A stretch of DNA of 64,000 nt, taken from contig JAHLJT010009419.1 in the NCBI GenBank assembly GCA_031308135.1, positions 37,627,221 to 37,691,220 of the forward strand. The letters run 5' to 3'. The notes under the pieces are model-generated. The model was given only the letters and a program-made list of their open reading frames with translations, was not told where the DNA came from and searched no databases. Positions 12,404 to 24,638 of this stretch are shown one piece after another. How positions within the stretch are numbered: the first letter of the stretch is position 1; each line of letters opens with the position of its first letter. The stretch comes from Acheta domesticus (Eukaryota; Arthropoda; Insecta; Orthoptera; Gryllidae). Both the position numbers and the translations under genes were made by a program.

Positions 12404-12843
12404 TCATGAAAATAGGGCGCCACCGGGGGCATTTTTAAGGGATTCAAGAAATGATCGGGAAATTCTTGCAATAAAATCTTTGATCGGTTCTAGATTTAAC
12501 TCTCTATGAAGCCGGTTATTGCTGACATACCACTGGGATTTGGTTATTCTACGTAAGCATTTGTTTTGTATTACTTGCAGTTTCTATATATGGTTCACAT
12601 CTGCATTACACTATATAGGAGAGGCGTAGGTTAATGATGGTTTTAAGATTGACTTGTTTAGTAATGATTCGCATTCTATACTTATGGAAGATTTTGTACT
12701 CAGTAGGGTATCTCTACTTGGTTTTATATGGTCTTTGCACGTTAATTCAGTGTCAAAAGAGATTCCTAGGTATTTAACTGGTATATTTCTGGGTAACCAT
12801 GCTATAGAGACATTTTGAATACGTAATGTGGCAATTGGCATGC
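12404..12843 (-). pseudogene. Jockey-like LINE reverse-transcriptase C-terminal fragment, degenerate
   Basis: On the minus strand the frame reads a typical end-of-RT segment: VKYLGISFDTELTCKDHI, then LLNKSILKPSLTYASPI, a stop, KLQVIQNKCLRRIT, and LNLEPIKDFIARI. The reading frame is unbroken apart from two TAG codons, one at 12611-12613 and one about 27 bases further on; the first sits where Trp is expected after SPI. The frame ends in TGA at 12404-12406. The reverse transcriptase catalytic part is missing, so the copy is 5'-truncated and dead. Confidence 0.75.
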
Positions 12844-12899
12844 AGGATCCAGACAAGGCCACCTAGCGGACAGCTCCCTACCCTACCTTGCCGCTGGCT

Positions 12900-15050
12900 T
12901 TGATATACCACTGCCCTAGTCAAATAGGATCGAAATGAAATTACGATACAATTTATTTTAATTAATATTCCACGTAAAAATACTACTAATAAAAGAAATT
13001 AAAAGTGACCAGCATAATGTAGTATTAAATGCAATTTTAATGTACACAATCCAACGAAACATTTACTAGAACGATTCTCAATGATTAACTGTCAATATTT
13101 GGTTTGTAAACTTCTCTGTGATTGGTCAAGAAAGGTAATCGGCAAGAACAGTATCGTAATGAAATATGTATCATAATGAGTGTAATTTGAAACGACTGGC
13201 AGCCATCAAATGACAGAATTATACAATGTAGAAACATATTTAATATAATTATCTTTGTAATGCTTTTCTCTGCTTTCTGTTGATGTCTAAAAAATTAATT
13301 ATTCATAATCAAAGAAACATTTATTCATAATCACGCATACATTTTCATACATCTTGTTTCCTTCTACATGTGTTATACTTCCCCATTCAACTCCATCTCT
13401 CATGGTTCTTCCTTGGTAAACTACTATTTGAGGACCAATACAATCTTCACACAGTAGGCCTACTCCATACTACATTCAGAAAAGAACTTCGGGCCTAGCG
13501 CCTTTTCAAACGCTGTGCGCGAGTGCTGTTGAAGCTCTGGCGTGAATTCCTGGTCATATTTCCGAAGGAATCCTCTAGGACAGACCTGCACAACGCCTGC
13601 TCCCGCGGGCATTCTGCACTTGCGAGCCAGTCGTCTGTGTGTCGTCTGCGCCGAAAGTGCAAGTAGTGAGGAGTAGGAAGCTTTGCGGGGAGGGGAGAAG
13701 TCTGACGTAGAACGACGCGGCGCGTACATTGAATGCCTGGGTGTCTAATAATGATCCATGCTTCAAAATTAAATGCCCATTTGTTTAAATGGATTATGTC
13801 TAGTATTTCAAGTTACCAGGGTCATAATTCACTTTTTACGTTCTGTGCACTACTGTATATCCAACTTTGTAACCACCACTGTATGTATTTTCATTTTCTA
13901 ATTTTTTTAAATAAAATAACATGCTCATTGTGACTCTTAAGCAATATTTTAAAGCAATAGCTTTAAAATATATGCTTATATATAAGAAAAAAATATTTAA
14001 TTCTAACACAAAATTGCAATTTAATAATTGATTGTTCACCAGGAATGTTATAATCTCCAAATCATAGAAAAATGAACAAAATCATGAGAGCAATCTCTCA
14101 CATCAAGATTGACATAAAATAGAATATGTGGTAATTCCAAGAAGGGTAATGTTTAATAGCACATTTGTGACCATTTTTCCCCATTATGAAAATGAATAAA
14201 AGAGATCAACGAGCAAACTTTTGTGACGATATGTTACGGACAATCATAAGATAATCATGGGTATTGGTTAAATAGAATGCAAAGGGCTTTATATTTTTAT
14301 ACAATCTCGTATACGACTCTACTCTCTTGTCAGAAATTAAAACAGAAAATAATCATGATTTTTTTAAGAACAATGTTTTTGCTTTGAGAGAACCGTCTTA
14401 TTCAATTAAACATAGTTAATAAAAAATAGTTTATTGCTGTCATCATCAAACAAAAACAATTCAGTGTCAAAATTTTTTGACAATGTTTAGCACAATACTA
14501 AATTTGTGATTAAATCGTAGCAAAGTGAATTACATTATAAGCCCTACAAGCAATTATAATACTTGGTGTCGAAATCTAATATGTATAATTCGTTGTAGTT
14601 TCATATTTCGCCCTGCCATATATCGAGAACAAACATTTGCAATATAATACAAAAGACAATATTACTTGAATTGTATATGACCATCATGTTCTTGCCGATT
14701 GCTCTTTAAATTTACGCGCTATCTTTTGAATTGCGCATTCTGATTGGTGGTCCCCACTCCTAGATTGGGTCTCATCCCCACCCTTCATCGATTTTCTCAT
14801 TTGCACCCGAGTTGCCCGCACGTAGCTCCTGAGGTCAGTGAAAGTGCAAAATGCTGTGCAGGTCTGCTCTAGGATGACTCAACGGCAACTAGCTTCCCGT
14901 GGAGTCGTCCCAGGTTCGATTCCCGGCCGAGTCAAAAATAGGGTTGTAGCTTTCCTTTAAAATCGTGTAAGTTTGACGATGATAGAAAAATTTCAGGCAG
15001 GCAGAGTTTGCTAGTTATGTGAATGGAATACGTCCTGTTCGTCACACGCC
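12900..15050. other. AT-rich DNA with a small GC-richer block, no gene seen
   Basis: A GC-richer patch at 13480-13735 carries an 89-codon minus-strand frame with no recognisable domain. A single box-B-like GGTTCGATTCC at 14923 is discussed among the rejected items. Otherwise AT-rich. Confidence 0.5.
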
Positions 15051-15494
15051 TCTCCTACCTCCCAAGCATGAGAATTAAATAGGCCCAGGGATAGGGAGCA
15101 CCGTTAGCAAGCCGGCATAGTCGGACAATCGACCCAAACGCCAAAATACATTTTCGGAGGAGACTGCAGCAGACGGCGATTCCACAGGGCTGTTTCCGTG
15201 CGCTGCCGTGCGGCGCCTCGAGCACTAGTGGGCGGCTGGCGGCGACAGGCTCTCGAGGGGGGCGGGGTGAAGCCTCGTGCCCCCGCGGAGGGCTGGGCCG
15301 CAAGGGGCCCCACCGGGGAGGCGTTGAGCGATCTTCGATGCGACGGGAGGATAAGCCGTTCTAATACTAAGGCGTAGTGCCCGACTGGGGAGACCTGGGC
15401 AAGGCATAATGCCGATCTGAGTAGCTGAGATCGCCAAGGCGGATGTTCAAGCGCTTCAGCAGTGACAGTTCGAATAGTCGAGCAATCTTCCATG

Positions 15495-15702
15495 TGAACT
15501 TGTCCCGGCTGGGGCGGTGCCCCGCTGGTGGGAGATACTTGGTTGGGGGAAACCCCCCCTAGTCGACGGTAGGTCGGCGCCAGATCTCGCCATCCAGCGG
15601 GGAAAAGATCATCGCCACCTTCCGTGGAAAACACGCACTACACTTACGGGACCAATGACCAGAGCAGTTGACGCGCCCGAAAACACGAACCAATCAATCA
15701 AT
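15495..15702 (+). mobile_element. tRNA-derived SINE, family 1, copy 1 (5'-truncated) with 12-bp TSD
   Basis: The 3' half of the family-1 SINE, ending in a CAAT-repeat tail (AACCAATCAATCAATC). Exact direct repeats CAATCTTCCATG lie at 15483-15494 and 15703-15714. The body contains CGCCGGGTGGGAGAT-type and ACTTACGGGACCAATGACC segments shared, in reverse complement, with seven other copies in the window. Confidence 0.8.
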
Positions 15703-15751
15703 CAATCTTCCATGCGATGAGAGCAGACAGGATCAGCTGTTCAGGTGCTAA

Positions 15752-16450
15752 GGAGTCGTCCGAAAATTACGTAATGCTAAAGAGGGGGAGGGGGTTTGAG
15801 GAAGTGTTTCGCTACGTTACATGGGAGAAGAGTGTTAGTTTAGTGTTACGTTACGCTGATATTGTTTTTTTTTTAATTTACTGAAATAATTCTTTTTATT
15901 CAGCCATACACTATACATTAAAATATGAACAAAATAAATGAAAAAATATAAATAAAAGAGTTGGGTATAAATGTTTACAATAATTGAACATATATTTTTA
16001 TCAATGATATATTGATTGAATTTTAGATTAGGAAGAAAATATTCGAAACTGATCTATAGTATATTCTAGAATACAATTAAATTGAAGCGGTAGATTCTCG
16101 CCCACGCGTCATCCACGACAACATAGGCACTGGACACAAATTTTCTCGTCAATGCTTCCTTCCTGCCTTCATTTTAAATTTGCCCCCCAATCTTATTGTT
16201 CGGCGCATTCAGCATCGCCAATTATTTCTGACTTTAATTGTCAATAATTTTAATTTATAACACAATAAAATTAATAGATACAAATTGTTTTCATTGTTAT
16301 ATAATTTATTTTTAGTTTTTGTAAATGGTACGGAAGGTTTCAAGCGTTGTGTAATTTTAATGGGGGTTCAAGTGCGCGTTACAGGTGCGTTACGGGCGAG
16401 GGGGTATTAAAATGTTCCAAATTTGCGTTACGTTATTTTTGGTAGGCCCC
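15752..16450. mobile_element. Non-autonomous PIF/Harbinger-like DNA transposon, 699 bp
   Basis: The ends are inverted: GGAGTCGTCCGAAAATTACG on the left, and on the right the complement begins GGGGCCTACCAAAAATAACG. Both continue into TAAYGC. A 3-bp target duplication TAA flanks it (15749-15751 and 16451-16453), as expected for the TWA preference of this superfamily. The interior is AT-rich and encodes nothing. Joining the flanks recreates a repeat unit seen intact at 15330-15482, which confirms the boundaries. Confidence 0.78.
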
Positions 16451-17899
16451 TAAGTTGAAGTGCCGGCCTGAGGGGACCTGAGTAAGAAATAACGCCGATC
16501 TGCGCAGCCGAAATCCTTAAGGAGGATGCGCCATAGCAATCTTAATTAAAGAGTGACGGATTCAGATAGATCCTATCTCGGGCATTGATGCTTGTTTGTG
16601 TATTGTGGCATGTTTAGGGGGGTCTCTCAATTTCCAAAATTATCTTTCAACCGTCTTCCTTCAATTCTGGCCGGCTTGGACGACACGAGCGCTTGGGCCA
16701 ATTGTGCTGAGGTACGCGTTACACCTGGGCTACGGGAATTCAGTGTGACGTTTGAATACTGTGTGTTGTGGCATAGTACTCATTCTTACAGATGGGTATT
16801 CAGGTGCCTATGGCAAACAGAACTTGCGCCCCTGTGAGGATGCTTGAAATTAAGGTTGTTATTTCTTTTATCGGGTACTCTGTAAATAGTGTGTGGCGCC
16901 CATGGCACGTGCCATGTCTGCTATACCGTGCTCGTGCCATGTCTGCTACGCCACAGCATTCCTAGCACACCATGCATCTCCTTTCCTTCTACCTTACTTC
17001 CTACCCTTAATCAATTCTCTTCCCATTGGCCAGTGAGTTGAAATGGCGGAGCAGACAAGACCAGGTTCGATAGTACGGGCCGCAGCGTCAGCATCTTCAA
17101 GGATTGGTCGGTCTCCCTGCTTATAATTCAGAACCAAGCACGAGGGGCTTACGAGTTACCCATATGTATACACGGACGTGTGGGTTCAGGAGCCACAATG
17201 AAAGGGGATACTATGGGTTCCAGGGGGATGCACCTAAAGCAATACATCTCAGCCGGGGAAGGGATGTCTAAGGAAGAGTAATGGAAGATTGAAAGGGTCA
17301 TAGACGTTAGTTCCCCTTAATAAGGTAAAATTAGTTCTTTTTAAAGGTCAAAATAAACATATTTTCGCATGCTACTTAATCAATGTGAGATCTGATGTCA
17401 GTGCAGTAATTATGCATGACTATCACTTGAATTGTTATGTGGAAATATGGAATTCATTGTCTTTTCCACTTAAGCAAATTGTATCGTAATAATTGATCCC
17501 AGTTTTTTTTTTTATTGACAGACTGCTTAAGCGAGGGCTGATGAGTGCTCACTGACTTTTCTTTGTGAATTTCGTCATTGCGAAATTATTACCTAAACTA
17601 AGATTATGGCAGAAACATTTGTTTAATGATGCACTTCTTATGTCTCCTGCTACTCTATCAGTCGGACTTGAAAAATATTACATTCTAAAAGAATATGAAT
17701 CCTAGGTCATATTTCATTCTGAATCTGGAATGTAAAATGCTAGTTCGGCATTTAAGCTCACCATCCTCAGTGGGATCATCACAAAAGCTAATAACCCCAT
17801 CACGACAGTACGAGTAAATTAAAGCCTGCAGCCGTTTGAGGTGGAATTGGGTAACCGCTACTGACCTCTCTAATAAAGATGCAGCAGCAACGATTACAG

Positions 17900-18330
17900 C
17901 GTACTTCATGAGACGGTCTCGATTTGTCTCCATCGCACGTCGCGTCTCGCCGAAGCGTCTCGTGAGTCGGGAGCGCGGTTGGTGGTGGGTCGCGGGGCGT
18001 GGCCAGTGGTGTCGGCGAAGCGGTCGGGGTACGGAGTGGGGAGGAGGGAGGGGGGAGAGTGGTGAGGGGGAGGGGAGCGTGTGCGGAAACCGCAAGACGT
18101 GCCCGCGCATGGGGCCCTCGAGCGGCGCGGGGATCCGCGAGGCCCGGCGCGGGGCGGGGCGCGGCGGGGAGGAGAGGGGCGGGGTGCGGTCCCGCGTGCT
18201 TTGTTGGTGTCACGCCCCGCGGGCGAACGGCGCGCCGGCCGAGTGCGCGAGGGGTGAGCACGCCGAGGAGAGCGGCTCAGTGCACAACGATGGGATGATG
18301 ACGGCGTCTTTGAATCCGATTCGCAGCTGA
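17900..18330. other. CpG-rich island
   Basis: GC-rich block with G-rich runs (18040-18090) and many CpG. All six frames are partly open. No domain is seen. Confidence 0.5.
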
Positions 18331-19379
18331 GGAATTCCCCGCCCGACCGGGTTTCCGGGAAGAGTTTGTTTAGTCGAGGAACATCACACCAACTTTGGAT
18401 TGGGAAGCAGTGAAGGTGTGTGGGGGGAGGGGATATATCGCAACATACCCGAAATATGATTAAGGTAAAATATTTGAATGGATAGGGGAAAGAGTTGTGT
18501 TTCATCTCGACTGATGTGTTCCTTACGTGAAATTAATGTTAAACGAATTATTATGATCGTGATCAATTATGTTACGATATGATATATGAATTTTGATATA
18601 TATCAATATTTTTCGTAAATTCAACGGTCACTTGAAAAGAAAACCAACAATCTACGGTTTGGACAAAAAACCCAGAATTTGATAAAACTGTTATGACAGT
18701 CGTAAACATTGATGAACTTTCGTCACCCGACAAAAATTGTTTGTTACGGCCCTGGACGAAGTTTGTTTTTTAGAAATTAGACAAAAATTATGAAATTGCT
18801 GCGGCTGTGGCATTTTGCAGGGCTGCGGTCAAAAGGTAAAACGCACATAATTCTGTTTTTCCCGAGGAGTAAATGATTATTTGCACGTTTCGATTTGAAA
18901 TAGCCTTGTGGTCATTATAATCACTCGCTGGGAACTTGTATGTTTCTTCTCACGAGTTCATTATCTCAGCAGCTACGACAGGAGTCTTGATGCGCGCAAT
19001 ATACTTAACCTGATTTTCTAAGAAAATGGGAATTTTGATACATTGTCTGCTCAAACCTCTGCTGGCAAGTAAAGTACTGCTTTGGTGCCGCATGTTTTTA
19101 GATCCGTAAGTTAACTACCGATAGCGTGGTAAATCTATCGTACAAGAAAACACTTTAGCATGCTTTAAAGTTCTTGTCTTGTTCCCCTGCATCAGATGCG
19201 TTGCGAGAAGTTAGGCTGGACTCGCTGAAGATGATATTACCATTTGGATGAGGAAAATAAAGAAAGGGATGGAAATGAAGAGGAGTAAAAGAAGATGATG
19301 AGAAATAGAATGAAATTGCAAACAATGAAGCAGGAATAATCTAGAACGAGGACAATGAGGAGAAGAGAAGCAGAAATTT

Positions 19380-19567
19380 GATGTTAAGAAAGAAAGAAAG
19401 AGGAGAGGGATGGAGGAGATGAAGAAGGAGAGAGAGGGAGAGAGAGAGGTTTAGGAGGTTCAGTCTGCAATGGAGGTGCACTTGAGGGGTAACGAGGACA
19501 AAGAGGAGAAAGAGTACGAGGAGCAGCGTTTGATGATAAGAAAGAGGGGAGGGGCGGAGGAGAGAGA

Positions 19568-19606
<39 letters not shown>

Positions 19607-19745
19607 TAGGAGGTGCAGTCTGCAATGGAGCGGCGCCTGAGGGGAAACGAGAACAAGGAGGAGAAAGAGTACGAGGAGTAGAAGCAGGATAAGGAAGAGG
19701 GGAGCGGTGGAGGAGATGAAGGAGAGAGAAGGTTCAGGAGGCGCA
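19380..19745 (+). repeat. GA-rich simple sequence
   Basis: Purine-rich DNA with GAGA runs (best at 19561-19600) and two or three loosely repeated AGGTTTAGGAGG...CAGTCTGCAATGGAGG segments (19450-19475, 19605-19635, 19732-19757). The open frames on the minus strand (Leu/Ser-rich) reflect this bias. Confidence 0.75.
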
Positions 19746-20249
19746 GTCTGCCATGGAGGGGCGCCTGGGGCGACATTCCGCCGAGGCGTCCCGAGAAAAT
19801 CGGCGGCCGTCCGTTCCGCGTAGCCATTAGCAGAGGTTTCGCATTCCCCTCTGCGGCGGTCGCTGCCTGCCCCCGCCGCCTGCGCCGCTGCCTACCCGCC
19901 TCACTCACTCCCGAAGACCAGCCCGCCAAGCCCGCCCTCTGCCCTGCGCCATCAGTTTTTTTTTGACAAACAGCTAAAGAAAATGGAATGGAAGTGCAGA
20001 AAACGTCCAATGTGACGTCGTATGTTAAAAATCATGGATTGCAACTAATTTGCAAGCAGTTCATTTCAAGATTCGTGTATACTTGTGGTTGCTTTAATTG
20101 GCTTACACCATTCACTAACCCATACGTTTTCGCATTTCTCATAGGCTTTATCAATTACAAGTGTGCTCCAATTTTACTTGTATTGCAGAGTCTGGTTGCA
20201 AAGACAACACATTGTTTTCTTGTTGCATTAGAGAATCAATACGAGAAAT

Positions 20250-21740
20250 AATAAAAACGTATGAGTTAAATCCGCTGATACAATAATTTTGTTTCCAGGG
20301 ACTACGTAAGATTTGATATTATTTTTGGCATCACCAAGGAAGTGACCTAGGACGTTACTAAGAATTTAACACAAACAATGTTCAATTTCAAAGTTAACAT
20401 TCAAATAAATATACGAAATCAATATCTCATTTAACAACCTGAACAGATTGATTTGATTTTATATTATGTAGTTTAACAAGTAATTTGAAATGAGATGTGC
20501 TGAAATACAATTTCTTTGCTTTGCAACATTAACGATTTTTTAGTCTCAAATATCAGTTACTGATTTAACATTTTTTTAATAGCAAGTTTAAATGTTCAAT
20601 TTTGCTATATATTTGAAATACTTCATTGTTAACTAATAATGTTTTTGTCATTGAAATATTTAATATTTCTCAGTTTTTTCCCTTTGCTAATAGTAGAACA
20701 AATATATTCTTTTAATAATGTTATAGAGCAGTAAAACTTCGTCCTGAAAGGCAATTATCATCGAAAAATTTTGAGCCTTTTTAAAAGAATGGTGTTTAAG
20801 CGCTACTGTAAATGCAAAATTTGAAGCTCTTTTTCACAGGCAATTATTTTTGAGTTTTCGAAAAACATCATTAGAAGCCATTTGAAGGACATCAACGCAC
20901 AAATACAATAGTGTTTACGAATTGCTATTGTTATGTGCACATTAAGAGGGGAGAGAGATATTTCATGGGGAGAGAGATATTTCAGAGATTAATGGGGAGA
21001 GAGATATTTCAAAAAAAAATTCATTGTGTAATTATTGACAAAAGAAAAAATCCCCAAATTAACTTTAGATCAGTTGAGATTTTGAGAAACTTTACTTGGC
21101 ATTCTTTAAAACACATGTACTAATAAACATAATAATGTGAGCAAATCGCTAATGTAAATATTAACGACGTGAGAGTCAAGTGCAAAAATTCCGTTTTTGT
21201 AATTTTTGAAAAACAAAAGAATAGAGAAACGTGACGTTTATGACATCTCATGGAATACATTAGACACTATCCTTACCAAAAGTTTAAAGAAAAAAAAATT
21301 GGAGCTGTTTTGAGAAAATATTATTTTTGTAATTTTTTAAAATTACACATATTGCGAACAATTTTGCGCGAAAACTACTAAAATTTAAAAAAATGTGCAT
21401 GACCTTAATGAAAAAACTCACTTTGGAGAACAAATTTGATTTGAAGGAAAAATCTCTATCTGCCGTTTTGTGGTTGGAGGAAGACGCCGAATAAAATTCA
21501 AACTTTCGCAATTTTCGAAAATTCAAAGTTATCCGTGAAAATCGGACCAATGCCCCTAAATAAGTATATTTTACTATATTATTACAATAAATTTAAAGAA
21601 AAAAGCTGAAACCGTTTTTGAGAAAATTTTGAAAATGTCCGGGGGGATTCATGTAAAGTCCCCAAATTTTAAAGAATCTTTTTCAAATTCTGAAAGCTTC
21701 GACTCGAGCCGTTTTCAATTTGAAAAAATCCTACGTATCG
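20250..21740. other. AT-rich DNA without genes
   Basis: Long AT-rich stretch with short A/T runs and the small 17-base tandem repeat at 20949. No coding signal. Confidence 0.6.
20941..21010 (+). repeat. Short tandem repeat, three units
   Basis: Three copies of GGGAGAGAGATATTTCA with variable spacers at 20949, 20970 and 20997. Confidence 0.8.
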
Positions 21741-21749
21741 TTTAGGTGC

Positions 21750-21990
21750 TAGTAGTGTTCACAGATGGACGTTTTGCTTTCAATTGGTTTCTCGGCATTT
21801 CTTACAAAACAGGTATTCAGGCTACACCACGAGTTACGGAATTCTTTTCTTAATTTATCAAGTGGTTTTATCCACTTTTTCGTTATCAGGGCCCGGCAAT
21901 GAATATTTTTTGCTGAAAATTTTCCGTTTTTTCGCGCAACATTACATAACGCTTCCTATAGCACGTATATTACTCCGTATATGTATGCAT
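21750..21990 (+). repeat. Dispersed repeat family X, copy 2
   Basis: Contains GTTTTATCCACTTTTTCGTT, ATCAGGGCCC, TTTTTGCTGAAAATTTTCCG and CAACATTACATAACG, in the same order as in the other copies. Confidence 0.6.
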
Positions 21991-23975
21991 TCGGGAAAGT
22001 AAAAATGTCAGATCTCTAGGAACATTCAGTTCAGATTCTTGTATTCAAACACGTCTCATTGCCTCCTCGTTCGTAATTCAATGCTATTGTGCGCCGATAC
22101 CGCGAATCAGGATGTTCAATATTTATCGATATTTCCACGGCTCCGCGCGACGGGAAGACTTGACTAGGTGATGTAGCGGTTCCTTGGGAGGTCGGAGGCG
22201 AGACGGTCCCCTCATCCCGCCGCTGCCACCACTTAAATAAACGAACGTCTGCGCCGGCGGCGCGGCGGCGGATCGCGCCTCCCCTGTGGGATCGCCTTTC
22301 AGGCGCCCGAGGCGGCGGGCGGCGCCGGCCCCCCCCCCCCGAAAAAAGGGCGAATGAACCACCTCCCGAATTCACGGCTTCTCGAACCTCAGACCCATAT
22401 TTCTTTGCGCGCCATTTCGTCTCAGTGTGCTATCGTTACGAGTAGAAATGGAGAGCAGAATGGAACAAAACGTTCGTGTTGTGCTACCTTACGCTGCACG
22501 GAAGTGACTAATTGGAACTTGCTAATTATTTTTTTCGTTGGGAATTTCATAACGTGAGGGGTCGATTGGGAAGAGCGAAGGGAAGATTGATAATCTATTA
22601 TTAACAGGGTAAGATCGGGTTGTTCTTTGTTAGTCTTTAGAAAATATATGAACGTTGAAGCAAAATGATCAATTAATTCCGGATTTACTAGCAATTTAGG
22701 CTAATTTCATCAGGCCCTATTGTGTTGAAATTTTGAGGGAAGAAATTACAAAGAGATTTCTCATTTTGAATACATTTAATACTTATTTTCGGAATCCATG
22801 TGATTGTGTTCTTATCATTATGATCATTAACTAGAGATCCACAGTCCAACTATCGTATTTCAGTAGCTCTCGGTTAGTCTGGGCGGAAGATCTTACTCGC
22901 TGCGGTTCGTGTATTTTCTTGCTTGAATTTTGTGGAACCTAAATGCTATATTGACGATATAAGCTTGTGATGTGGGTCGAATTGTGGTATTAGATTGAAA
23001 ACATTGCTTTTAAATGTTGATAAACTGAAACTGTGTCTTTGTGGTTCACGTTGTTTTTCAGTTTCTATTTACTCTCTGAAACGCAAATGGATGAGTGTGC
23101 GGCTGAATGCTTTGAACCCTCTGAAATCGATAGGACTGTTTAATCGCCGAGTGTGAGTTGGGAGATGTATACGGTGTTACATTTCTTCAACATTTTCCAA
23201 ACCCTTACCGTGTTTATGGTTTCCGTAAACTTTGCCTAATAGGTTTACGAAAGCGATGGGGGACTTTGAAGTTTGCCGGAGGCGATATGATCCTGTTGAG
23301 CCCAGCGGAAAGTTTCCCAGATCGAAGGCATTTACAAACCTTTTTACAGCAGCGTCCCCTGGAGAGCGGCTGCATTGAACTGTTCGCGCCTGGTACTTTG
23401 TTTATTTAATCTTCCTGTTACACTGTAGTCAGTAGTTGTGAACTTGACTGGTTGTGAGCGACGACAGACCTCACATACTTTAGACATTTGGTTACTCAGT
23501 CATTTTATCTTGAATCATCATTTGCATTCCATTCTCTACAATTCTATGCTTTTGTTATGTATATTTCTTCGAAACTGCTCTCTCATCAGAAATTTTATTT
23601 CATTTCATTTTCTTTTTATTTTATTGTTCATGAATATGCTCACGCATATTTTACTCTCTTTTTTTCCCTTAATTTCAACCCCTCTGTTTCCCTTTCACTT
23701 ACATCTGCATTGCATTTATAGACAAATCTTTGATTTCCTGCAGGGCATTGAAGAAAAAAGAAAACAAAACAAAAAAGTGAAAAGAAAAGGTGTATGATAC
23801 ACAGGGTTTTAATTAGAAGGAAATGTTGTGCAAAATCTATCCTATCAGTACATGAAGGTACACCATGAGGCAAAACAAATTAAATGGAAACACGCTGTGA
23901 CGGGATATCGCGAATTCAGCAAGGGAAACTGACATGGCGTGGTTTAGCATGTCGATGTTTGAAGTGACTGGATAG

Positions 23976-24638
23976 GGCGTGTCGGGAGGGGCGTTGTCGG
24001 AAGGGGCGTGTCGGAAGGGGCGTGTCGGGAGGGACGTGTCGGTAGGGGCGTGTGGGGAGGGGCGTGTGGGGAGGGGCGTGTGGGGAGGGGCGTGTGGGGA
24101 GGGGCGTGTGGGGAGGGGCGTATGGGAGGGGCGTGTGGGGAGGGGCGTGTGGGGAGGGGCGTGTGGGGAGGGGCGTGTGGGGAGGGGCGTGTGGGGAGGG
24201 GCGTATGGGAGGGGCGTGTGGGAGGGGCGTGTGGGGAGGGGCGTGTGGGGAGGGGCGTGTGGGGGAGGGGCGTGTGGGGAGGGGCGTGTGGGGAGGGGCG
24301 TGTCGGGAGGGCGTGTGGGGAGGGGCGTGTGGGGGAGGGGGCGTGTGGGGAGGGGCGGTGTGGGGAGGGGCGTGTGGGGAGGGGGCGTGTGGGGAGGGGC
24401 GTGTGGGGAGGGGCGTGTGGGGAGGGGCGTGTGGGGAGGGGCGTGTGGGGAGGGGCGTGTGGGGAGGGGCGTGTGGGGAGGGGCGTGTGGGGAGGGGCGT
24501 GTGGGGAGGGGCGTGTGGGGAGGGGCGTGTGGGGAGGGGCGTGTGGGGAGGGGCGTGTGGGGAGGGGGCGTGTGGGGAGGGGCGTGTGGGGAGGGGGCGT
24601 GTCGGGAGGGGGCGTGTCGGGAGGGGCGTGTCGGGAGA
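23976..24638 (+). repeat. 14-bp G-rich minisatellite
   Basis: About 45 copies of a 14-base unit, GGGGAGGGGCGTGT. The centre is very uniform. Both edges carry variant units with TCGGGAGGGG or TCGGAAGGGG. One-base length changes move the reading frame, so all frames stay open and give long Gly/Val/Arg or Pro/His/Thr strings that are not proteins. The four runs of G per two units could form G-quadruplexes. Confidence 0.95.

Larger units (their letters stand above)
15330..16575 (+). repeat. Duplicated ~150-bp unit, second copy split by two insertions
   Basis: Unit 1 spans about 15330-15482 (ATCTTCGATGCGA ... AGTGCCCGACTGGGGAGACC ... AATGCCGATCTG). Unit 2 starts at 15483 (AATCTTCCATGCGATGA after removing the SINE) and resumes at 16451 (AGTGCCGGCCTGAGGGGACC ... 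AACGCCGATCTG). A third start may follow near 16537. The unit looks repetitive but has no feature I can name. Confidence 0.65.

Noticed and set aside
13460..13766. Overlapping frames of 89 and 63 codons on the minus strand
   Set aside because: GC-richer patch with no domain; two overlapping frames are equally open.
14869..14940. tRNA-like segment with GGTTCGATTCC and a TGACTC/GAGTCA pairing
   Set aside because: The distance from the acceptor to the T arm is too short for a tRNA and the stems mismatch. It may be a SINE remnant.
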